5,815 bases of DNA from contig JBJOGR010000013.1 in assembly GCA_046048135.1 (NCBI GenBank), forward strand, positions 1 through 5,815. Reading direction: 5' to 3'. Under the pieces are notes generated by a model that saw nothing but the letters and a program-made list of their open reading frames with translations, was not told the origin of the DNA and did not search any database. Of this stretch, positions 1-4,337 are shown piece after piece (the stretch's first letter is position 1; each line of letters begins with the position of its first letter). This stretch comes from ATZT02 sp046048135. GTDB lineage: Bacteria; Actinomycetota; Actinomycetes; S36-B12; UBA5976. Both the position numbers and the translations under genes were made by a program.

Positions 1-472
1 TGAAATTAACATCATTATCTGGATCTTTATCAGAACCAGCATGATTTCTGTAATCTGTATGTAAAACTACATATCCTCGTTCTGCTAAATATTTTTGTTC
101 TCTTGCTAAACCTCTACCAGTCGTATAAATTTCTGGATCAATATAACCGTGAGCTAAAACTAAAGTTGGAAATGGTCCTTCACCTTTTGGCACATTCATA
201 ATTCCTGAAATTAATAAACCATTTGATTTATAAGTTATGTAATGGCGAGTAAATTTAGAATTTTCTCCCAACACTTTTTCAAGTTTTAAATCTGTGCCAA
301 TAAATTCTTGCTCGCTTAAAGCATCTAATGAAATAGGGTGAAAATCTTTAGTAGGACTTGTAGTTGGAGAACTGATCACTTGACTTTGTGCTTGATTTTC
401 TTCAGGGGCACTTGAACAAGATGACAAAATGAGTGCAGAAACAATGCTAAGTAGCGCTAGCATCTTCTTCAT
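1..472 (-). CDS. Secreted lipoprotein with alpha/beta-hydrolase (S9-like) domain, N-terminal part only
   Basis: The frame is open from the left edge, so only the first 157 residues are visible. The N-terminus is a lipoprotein signal: Lys2-Lys3, a hydrophobic stretch (residues 4-16), then a lipobox Leu-Ser-Ser-Cys with Cys19 as the probable lipidated residue. A Ser/Thr/Pro/Gln-rich linker follows (about 20-45). From about residue 78 it reads like the start of an alpha/beta hydrolase of the prolyl-oligopeptidase/acylaminoacyl-peptidase group: a 'G-I-M-N-V-P-K-G' strand, then 'P-T-L-V-L-A-H-G-Y' (HGY at 108-110, oxyanion-hole position), then 'Y-L-A-E-R-G-Y-V-V-L-H-T-D-Y-R'. The catalytic Ser, Asp and His would lie beyond the edge, so activity cannot be judged. 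The start is supported by GGGAG (bases 482-486) 9 nt upstream. The protein is probably anchored outside the membrane and hydrolyses a peptide or ester; the substrate is unknown. The start codon overlaps the divergent membrane-protein gene by 2 nt. Confidence 0.85.
   Translation of the reverse strand, partial: MKKMLALLSIVSALILSSCSSAPEENQAQSQVISSPTTSPTKDFHPISLDALSEQEFIGTDLKLEKVLGENSKFTRHYITYKSNGLLISGIMNVPKGEGPFPTLVLAHGYIDPEIYTTGRGLAREQKYLAERGYVVLHTDYRNHAGSDKDPDNDVNF
458..463 (+). promoter_or_regulatory. Candidate -10 element (TAGCAT) for a leaderless transcript
   Basis: TAGCAT fits the actinobacterial TANNNT -10 pattern. It ends 7 nt before the ATG at 471, which is the spacing expected if transcription starts on the A of the start codon. 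No Shine-Dalgarno sequence precedes that ATG, which supports a leaderless mRNA. No clear -35 was seen. It lies inside the first codons of the divergent lipoprotein gene. Confidence 0.4.
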
Positions 473-1142
473 GAGATCAATCTCCCGTTTTGCATTCGGT
501 GTTAATTCCATAGTGGCATGGCTTGGCGCACTTGGCTCGTTGACCATAGATGCCTTCGGCATTGTCATCACACCTCAAGAAGGACCTACATTTTTTGGAG
601 GACATCCTGAAGGAATGGCAGGAGCCATTCCTCGCATCATCGATAATTTAAGTTACTTCACCATTTGGAGCAATATTTTAGTTGGTATAACAACTTATGC
701 TTTATATAAAAATCCAAGCAATAATAAAAATTGGTTAAAAGTTTTAAGACTTTCTAGTTTGATGATGATTACCGTAACTGCAATTGTTTACATTTTAATT
801 CTTGCACCAGATGCAAATCCTGAAAGTTGGAATATTTACACAAATTACTTATTACATTACATAACTCCACCTGTAACAATTTTAGTTTGGTTATTATTTG
901 GACCAAGAAAATGGTTTAGTTGGAAAAATATTGGTAAAGCTTTAGTTATTCCAGTTATTTATATTGGTTATACATTTATAAGAGGTTATTTTATAAACCA
1001 ATATCCATATGGATTTATAAATGCTGCAGATCTTGGTTATGCCGGAGCATTAACTGGAACAGCTTTTACTTTAGTTTTTGGATTAGTAATTTTTATCGTA
1101 TATTTTGCAATAGACAAAATATTGCCAGGCAAAAGAAGATAA
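471..1142 (+). CDS. Pr6Pr-like six-helix membrane protein
   Basis: 223 residues from the ATG at 471, with six hydrophobic segments at roughly 7-30, 61-80, 95-112, 126-143, 155-172 and 192-213. The pattern recalls the Pr6Pr membrane-protein family: 'Y-F-T-I-W-S-N' at the start of helix 2 (62-68), 'L-L-H-Y-I-T-P-P' in helix 4 (127-134), 'L-F-G-P-R' after it (142-146), and 'Y-T-F-I-R-G' followed by 'Y-P-Y-G-F' (167-182). The family has no firmly assigned function that I know. An upstream in-frame ATG at 429 would add 14 polar residues lying deeper inside the divergent lipoprotein gene; neither ATG has a good ribosome-binding site. I chose 471 because helix 1 begins right after it and a -10-like box sits 7 nt upstream. 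Bases 481-660 are about 47% GC, against about 27% for 661-900, an abrupt internal shift. The stop is 1 nt from the stop of the convergent zinc-ribbon gene. Confidence 0.8.
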   Translation: MRSISRFAFGVNSIVAWLGALGSLTIDAFGIVITPQEGPTFFGGHPEGMAGAIPRIIDNLSYFTIWSNILVGITTYALYKNPSNNKNWLKVLRLSSLMMITVTAIVYILILAPDANPESWNIYTNYLLHYITPPVTILVWLLFGPRKWFSWKNIGKALVIPVIYIGYTFIRGYFINQYPYGFINAADLGYAGALTGTAFTLVFGLVIFIVYFAIDKILPGKRR

Positions 1143-1143
1143 T

Positions 1144-1269
1144 TTATTCGCAGTATCCACCATCGCAACACGGTTGGATATAAAAACATTTCGGACACAT
1201 ATCTTTACCGCCACGTCTTTCTAAATCACTTGCTTCACATGCAGGACATGGTCCAGGATCACCCATCAT
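1144..1269 (-). CDS. Small cysteine-rich zinc-ribbon-like protein (41 aa)
   Basis: A 41-residue frame carries 7 cysteines: CPAC at residues 8-11, CPKC at 25-28, then PCCDGGYC ending at 40. The two CxxC knuckles 13 residues apart match a zinc-ribbon fold. The extra Cys34-Cys35 and Cys40 could bind a second metal or act in thiol chemistry. The central 'R-R-G-G-K-D-M-C-P-K-C-F-Y-I-Q-P-C-C' resembles a motif I recall from other short bacterial proteins of unknown role, but I cannot name a family. Two ATGs are adjacent (1269 and 1266); no Shine-Dalgarno is present. A promoter-like pair ends 7 nt before the first ATG, so a leaderless start at 1269 is preferred. It is divergent from the glutaredoxin gene (68 bp between starts). 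Possible roles are metal binding, redox sensing or an adaptor in RNA or protein binding; none is shown. Confidence 0.72.
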   Translation of the reverse strand: MMGDPGPCPACEASDLERRGGKDMCPKCFYIQPCCDGGYCE

Positions 1270-1276
1270 GAAATCT

Positions 1277-1306
1277 ATTAGACTAAAAATTAAGTGGTCT
1301 TAGCAA
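1277..1306 (-). promoter_or_regulatory. Candidate promoter of the zinc-ribbon gene (TTGCTA / 18 bp / TCTAAT)
   Basis: Read on the minus strand, TTGCTA (1301-1306) resembles a -35 box (4 of 6 matches to TTGACA). After an 18-bp spacer, TCTAAT (1277-1282) is one mismatch from TATAAT. It lies 7 nt before the ATG at 1269, predicting transcription from the start codon itself. This agrees with the missing ribosome-binding site. It occupies the short space shared with the divergent glutaredoxin gene, for which no equally clear promoter was seen. Confidence 0.5.
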
Positions 1307-1337
1307 ATTTGACTCGCACAATTTGAAATGAGGATTT

Positions 1338-1592
1338 ATGAGTGAAAATAAAGTGATTATGTATGGTGCGGAATGGTGTGGAGATTGCAGACGTTCAAAA
1401 AGATTTCTAGATCAAAATAATGTCAATTACACATATGTAGATGTTGAAAATGATGATGCTGGTAAAGAAAAAGCTATACAAATAAGTGGAAAACAATCAA
1501 TTCCAGTGATTACTTTTCCTGATAATTCATACTTAGTTGAACCTTCAGATAATGATTTGAAGAAAAAACTAGAAGAGTTTTCTATTTTTTAA
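1338..1592 (+). CDS. Glutaredoxin-like thiol oxidoreductase (mycoredoxin type, CGDC)
   Basis: 84 residues with a complete glutaredoxin/thioredoxin-like fold pattern. Strand 1 is 'K-V-I-M-Y-G', then the redox site W-C-G-D-C (Cys14 and Cys17) with basic R-R-S-K after it, strand 2 'Y-T-Y-V-D-V', the cis-proline loop 'S-I-P-V-I-T-F' (Pro56) and a C-terminal helix. The size and the WCG-x-C site followed by Arg-Arg resemble actinobacterial mycoredoxins and NrdH-like proteins, which reduce mixed disulfides or protein disulfides in the cytoplasm. Mycoredoxin-1 typically has CGYC; here the third position is Asp, which may change redox potential or partner choice (inference). GAGGA (1330-1334) lies only 3 nt before the ATG, a short spacing, but the next in-frame ATG (residue 8) would remove strand 1. 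It is flanked by two other cysteine-rich small proteins. Its stop overlaps the convergent DUF5522-like gene by 4 nt (TTAA). Confidence 0.9.
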   Translation: MSENKVIMYGAEWCGDCRRSKRFLDQNNVNYTYVDVENDDAGKEKAIQISGKQSIPVITFPDNSYLVEPSDNDLKKKLEEFSIF

Positions 1593-1780
1593 TTTGGATA
1601 AGGACAATGTCTGCAATTTGATTTGCAGCAAAAACCTTTTGATTTTAAAAAAGGTTCTGTCATAACTGAAAATCCGGATTTAGGGTCCTTATATTCAGTT
1701 AATCCTGCAGCAACTGCAGCATCATGTGCTGCCATAATTTTGTCATACATAGGATCTGAGTTATCAAATTTTGTAGGCAT
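1589..1780 (-). CDS. DUF5522-like small cysteine-rich protein
   Basis: 63 residues from the ATG at 1780. The C-terminus 'G-F-C-C-K-S-N-C-R-H-C-P-Y' (49-61), preceded by 'D-P-K-S-G-F-S-V-M-T-E-P-F-L-K-S-K-G', matches the pattern I associate with DUF5522: a dipeptide, a 'T-x-x-x-L-K' stretch, then CC-x3-C-x2-C-P-Y. The four cysteines (51, 52, 56, 59) and His58 could bind zinc or another metal. No function is known to me. The frame stays open up to 1852, but that longer form would overlap the upstream membrane-protein gene by 73 nt with an unrelated sequence. The ATG at 1780 overlaps the upstream stop as TAATG, with GGAG about 10 nt before it, so the pair is probably translationally coupled. The gene ends in a 4-nt overlap with the glutaredoxin stop. 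Confidence 0.82.
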   Translation of the reverse strand: MPTKFDNSDPMYDKIMAAHDAAVAAGLTEYKDPKSGFSVMTEPFLKSKGFCCKSNCRHCPYPN

Positions 1781-2205
1781 TAACTTAACGCTCCAATTAC
1801 TAGTCCCATCAAAACAAAATTTAAAACATCGTTTCCAACTTCTAACGCCCAAACTTTAAATCCATGTCCACCCATTAATCGATGACTCAAAGGTGTTGCT
1901 GCCACAATTCCCACACCAACTATTAAGCCAGCAAGAGCGCCACTTAAAGCAGTTAAGCTTCCATTACTTGCAGCAAACCAACTTAAAATTATTGAAAGAA
2001 ATAAAGCTTGCACAAAAAGTGCTACAACAATTGTTCCAAAAACTACTGCCATGTTTTGATGTGAACCTGGTTCCTCTTTGTCAGATTTACCCATTGCTTT
2101 CCACCAGACAGGATAAAAAGTTTTTGGTCCAAACCAAATAAATCCACTAATAAAGCTAACTAATGTTGCTAATAACACTGCGATCCAATTTATATTTGAA
2201 AGCAA
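1780..2205 (-). CDS. DUF1761-like membrane protein
   Basis: 141 residues with four predicted helices, at about 6-24, 53-76, 84-104 and 124-140. The segment 'I-N-W-I-A-V' followed by 'G-F-I-W-F-G-P-K-T-F-Y-P-V-W-W-K-A-M-G-K' (21-40) is typical of DUF1761 proteins, where an aromatic-rich stretch after helix 1 is conserved. Length is normal for the family and the function is unknown. The start codon is TTG: no ATG lies nearby in frame, and AGGAG (2211-2215) sits 5 nt upstream. It is the first gene of a two-gene operon: its TAA shares one base with the ATG of the DUF5522-like gene. A strong terminator upstream separates it from groEL, so it needs its own promoter within about 2206-2317. I could not identify a clear one. 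Confidence 0.85.
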   Translation of the reverse strand: MLSNINWIAVLLATLVSFISGFIWFGPKTFYPVWWKAMGKSDKEEPGSHQNMAVVFGTIVVALFVQALFLSIILSWFAASNGSLTALSGALAGLIVGVGIVAATPLSHRLMGGHGFKVWALEVGNDVLNFVLMGLVIGALS

Positions 2206-2210
2206 AATAT

Positions 2211-2215
2211 CTCCT
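2211..2215 (-). promoter_or_regulatory. Ribosome-binding site fixing a TTG start
   Basis: AGGAG on the minus strand lies 5 nt before TTG at 2205. It is the only convincing signal near the N-terminus of the DUF1761-like protein and supports TTG over other starts. Confidence 0.7.
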
Positions 2216-2261
2216 AAATTAAAATTTATTTTTCTTGGCTTTATTTCTGTTAACTCATCTT

Positions 2262-2279
2262 AATCGCTAATGGGCGATT
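2262..2279. repeat. Inverted repeat AATCGC-N6-GCGATT
   Basis: A perfect 6-bp inverted repeat with a 6-nt spacer lies between the groEL terminator and the DUF1761-like gene. It could be an operator for that gene, which lacks a recognisable promoter, or a weak secondary hairpin behind the main terminator. On the plus strand it is followed by TTTT-like sequence, but no plus-strand gene ends here. Confidence 0.35.
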
Positions 2280-2317
2280 TTCTTAGAAAGACAGTTAAAT
2301 AAGTGTTTTTAGAATCT

Positions 2318-2349
2318 AAAAAGCCCGCAAAAAACTTTGCGGGCTTTTT
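2318..2349 (-). terminator. Intrinsic terminator of groEL (reads in both directions)
   Basis: The stem GCCCGCAAA (2323-2331) pairs perfectly with TTTGCGGGC (2336-2344) across a 4-nt loop. Five A (2318-2322) and five T (2345-2349) flank it, so each strand has a U tract after a GC-rich stem. It starts 18 bp beyond the groEL stop and should end the groEL transcript before the downstream membrane-protein operon. Confidence 0.92.
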
Positions 2350-2366
2350 ATTTTTCTAATTTTTAA

Positions 2367-3992
2367 TTAGAAGTCCATTCCTCCACCATCTGGCATTGCT
2401 GGAGCTGCTGGAGTTTTCTCAGGTTTGTCAGCAACTACTGCTTCTGTGGTTAAGAACAATGCAGCAATTGAAGCAGCATTTTGTAGTGCTGATCTAGTTA
2501 CTTTGGCAGGATCAATAATTCCTGCTTTAACCATGTCAACATATTCACCACTTGCAGCATCTAAGCCCTCGCCTGCTTTAAGGTTTGCAACTTTTTCAGC
2601 TACAACTCCACCTTCAAGGCCTGCGTTAACTGCGATTTGTTTCAATGGAGCTTCAATTGCTACGCGAACAATATTTACTCCAGTTGCTTCATCACCTGTA
2701 AGTTTTACATCTTTTAATGCTTCTTTACCTGCTTGAATCAAAGCAACGCCACCACCGGCGACAATTCCTTCTTCCACAGCAGCTTTAGCATTACGCACTG
2801 CATCTTCAATGCGATGTTTACGTTCTTTTAGTTCAACTTCAGTTGCAGCGCCCACTTTAATTACGGCAACGCCACCTGCAAGTTTTGCTAAACGTTCTTG
2901 TAGTTTTTCACGATCATAATCAGAATCGCTGTTTTCAATTTCGGTACGAATTTGAGCAACTCTTCCTGCGATTTGATCTGCAGATCCTGCACCTTCAACA
3001 ATTGTGGTTTCATCTTTTGTAGAAACTACTTTGCGTGCTTTACCAAGCATGTCAAGACCAGTGTTTTCAAGTTTCAAACCAACTTCTTCACTGATAACTT
3101 GAGCACCTGTCAAAATTGCAATGTCTTGCAACATTGCTTTTCTGCGATCGCCAAATCCAGGAGCTTTCACTGCTACTGAGCGGAAAGTTCCTTTGATTTT
3201 ATTAACAATCAAAGTAGCTAAAGCTTCACCTTCAACATCTTCAGCAAGAATTACTAGTGGTTTTCCACTTTGCATTACTTTTTCCAAAATTGGTAATACA
3301 TCTTTAACTGCACTGATTTTTGAATTTGCAATTAAAATGTATGGATCTTCAATTACAGTTTCCATTCTTTCTGGATCTGTTACAAAGTATGGAGAAATGT
3401 AACCTTTATCAAAACGCATACCTTCAGTTAGTTCTAGTTCTAATCCGAAAGTATTGCTTTCTTCAACTGTGATTACACCTTCTTTACCAACTTTGTCCAT
3501 TGCTTCTGCAATGATGCCGCCAACTTCAGAGTCTCCACCAGCAGAAATAGATGCAGTTGAAGCAATCTGTTCTTTGGTTTCAACATCTTTTGCCATGTCT
3601 AATAACTTGGCAACAATTTTTTCAACAGCAGATTCAATGCCACGTTTTAATGCCATTGGGTTTGCACCAGCTGCTACGTTTCTTAAACCTTCGCGAACTA
3701 AAGCTTGAGCTAAAACTGTTGCTGTAGTTGTGCCATCACCTGCGACATCGTCTGTTTTCTTAGCAACTTCTTTAACTAAGTCAGCGCCAATTTTTTCGTA
3801 TGGATCTTCTAAATCAATTTCTTTAGCGATAGAAACACCATCATTAGTAATGGTTGGTGCTCCCCATTTCTTTTCCAAAACGACGTTACGTCCCTTTGGT
3901 CCAAGGGTGACTCGAACTGCGTCAGCCAAAATATTCATGCCACGTTCCATGGAACGTCTTGCGTCTTCGTCAAAAGCGATCATTTTCGCCAT
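2367..3992 (-). CDS. groEL: Chaperonin GroEL (60 kDa, Hsp60)
   Basis: 541 residues, full length for GroEL. The ATP-dependent cytoplasmic folding chamber works with the GroES lid. Visible hallmarks are V-T-L-G-P-K-G-R-N (28-36), Asp51, the nucleotide-binding G-D-G-T-T-T (85-90), Asp397 in 'R-I-E-D-A' (the ATP-hydrolysis position) and the family signature A-A-V-E-E-G-I-V-A-G-G-G (404-415). The tail ends in M-P-D-G-G-G-M-D-F, a GGM-type tail. Actinobacteria often carry two GroELs; the His-rich-tailed GroEL1 usually follows groES, while the GGM-tailed GroEL2 is often solo and essential. The tail and the lack of groES upstream fit GroEL2. AAGGA (4001-4005) lies 8 nt before the ATG. Two CIRCE operators upstream imply HrcA heat-shock repression, and a strong hairpin terminator follows. 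Wording of the N-terminal 120 residues is close to actinobacterial GroELs. Confidence 0.98.
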   Translation of the reverse strand: MAKMIAFDEDARRSMERGMNILADAVRVTLGPKGRNVVLEKKWGAPTITNDGVSIAKEIDLEDPYEKIGADLVKEVAKKTDDVAGDGTTTATVLAQALVREGLRNVAAGANPMALKRGIESAVEKIVAKLLDMAKDVETKEQIASTASISAGGDSEVGGIIAEAMDKVGKEGVITVEESNTFGLELELTEGMRFDKGYISPYFVTDPERMETVIEDPYILIANSKISAVKDVLPILEKVMQSGKPLVILAEDVEGEALATLIVNKIKGTFRSVAVKAPGFGDRRKAMLQDIAILTGAQVISEEVGLKLENTGLDMLGKARKVVSTKDETTIVEGAGSADQIAGRVAQIRTEIENSDSDYDREKLQERLAKLAGGVAVIKVGAATEVELKERKHRIEDAVRNAKAAVEEGIVAGGGVALIQAGKEALKDVKLTGDEATGVNIVRVAIEAPLKQIAVNAGLEGGVVAEKVANLKAGEGLDAASGEYVDMVKAGIIDPAKVTRSALQNAASIAALFLTTEAVVADKPEKTPAAPAMPDGGGMDF

Positions 3993-4006
3993 TGTTAATT
4001 TCCTTC

Positions 4007-4022
4007 TTTATAGGTTTATAGG
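4007..4022 (-). promoter_or_regulatory. Tandem CCTATAAA repeat, likely -10 region of groEL
   Basis: On the minus strand CCTATAAA occurs twice back to back, giving two possible -10 boxes (TATAAA at 4015-4020 and 4007-4012). The upstream one leaves about 15 nt of leader, including the AAGGA ribosome-binding site. No good -35 lies at 16-18 bp; that region is covered by the first CIRCE element, as expected for repressor-controlled chaperonin promoters. Confidence 0.45.
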
Positions 4023-4024
4023 CT

Positions 4025-4051
4025 TTGTCACTCTCATCAATCGAGTGCTAA
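4025..4051. promoter_or_regulatory. CIRCE operator 1 (HrcA site), groEL-proximal
   Basis: TTGTCACTC-N9-GAGTGCTAA compared with the CIRCE consensus TTAGCACTC-N9-GAGTGCTAA: the right half matches 9 of 9 and the left half 7 of 9, with the exact 9-bp spacer. It overlaps the expected -35 region of groEL, so HrcA bound here would block RNA polymerase. Confidence 0.9.
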
Positions 4052-4058
4052 ATCAATT

Positions 4059-4085
4059 TTGGCACTCAAGAACTTGGAGTGCAAA
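4059..4085. promoter_or_regulatory. CIRCE operator 2 (HrcA site), distal
   Basis: TTGGCACTC-N9-GAGTGCAAA matches 8 of 9 in each CIRCE half with the exact 9-bp spacer. It lies 7 bp beyond the first element, so the two centres are 34 bp apart, about three helical turns, which would place two HrcA dimers on a similar face of the DNA. Confidence 0.9.
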
Positions 4086-4300
4086 TTGGGGGTCATCAGG
4101 CTTGTTTTTGCCTCAACAGGACCCAATATGAGATTTCTTACATTCGGCTCCTCACAAAAGTACGAAATTTGATTGATTTTTATCTTGGTAAATCCTAAAT
4201 TTTGGATTAAGTTGAAAATCTCAAAGCCATTAGGCAATGGTCCACTTCTGGACTTAAAAATATCCCAACTAGTAACGAAAGGAAAAAATAAATATTTTGT
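4086..4300. other. Spacer between groEL operators and gpgS; long open frame of doubtful status
   Basis: No recognised gene lies in the 345 bp between groEL and the glycosyltransferase. On the minus strand a frame stays open from about 4354 to 4037 (93 residues from the ATG at 4318), co-directional with groEL. Its product resembles no family I know, has no ribosome-binding site at any ATG, and its last codons would consist of both CIRCE elements. Third codon positions look less AT-rich than in neighbouring genes. It could be chance, a decayed gene or a small unknown gene. Two short adjacent 5-bp hairpins are visible (CCATT/AATGG at 4227-4240; GTCCA/TGGAC at 4240-4253), too weak to call an RNA. 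The promoter of the downstream gene should lie near the AT-rich 4280-4300, but no clean boxes were found. Confidence 0.5.
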
Positions 4301-4317
4301 TGAGTCAAAGTGACTCA
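4301..4317. promoter_or_regulatory. Perfect inverted repeat TGAGTCA-AAG-TGACTCA, candidate operator
   Basis: A 7-bp inverted repeat with a 3-bp spacer ends 20 bp before the glycosyltransferase ATG. Size and symmetry suit a dimeric helix-turn-helix regulator, and the position would overlap the leader or the transcription start. As RNA it would form only a small hairpin. The regulator is unknown. Confidence 0.45.
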
Positions 4318-4337
4318 TGACTATTGAAAGGAGCGCC

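Noticed and set aside
429..470. Upstream ATG (429) for the Pr6Pr-like protein
   Set aside because: The 14 extra residues are polar, have no ribosome-binding site, and extend further into the lipoprotein signal-peptide codons on the other strand. Helix 1 begins right after the ATG at 471.
1781..1852. Longer N-terminus for the DUF5522-like protein
   Set aside because: The extra 24 residues are a shadow of the end of the DUF1761-like gene in another frame. The TAATG junction and GGAG favour 1780.
1623..2141. Plus-strand open frames opposite the DUF5522-like and DUF1761-like genes
   Set aside because: The minus-strand genes have recognisable domains, a ribosome-binding site and a coupled junction. 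The plus frames have none of these.
2425..4131. Plus-strand open frames of 75-133 codons opposite groEL and its upstream region
   Set aside because: They lie in the antisense of a highly conserved gene, have Ser/Thr/Ala-rich products expected from reversed groEL codons, and match no family.
4227..4253. Two adjacent short hairpins as a small RNA or riboswitch
   Set aside because: Each stem is only 5 bp, with no flanking U tract, no conserved aptamer-like core and no clear promoter; easily chance.
4317..4337. ATG at 4317 as start of the glycosyltransferase
   Set aside because: It sits at the edge of the inverted repeat with no ribosome-binding site, while the ATG at 4338 has AAGGAG just upstream. 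A leaderless start at 4317 is not fully excluded.
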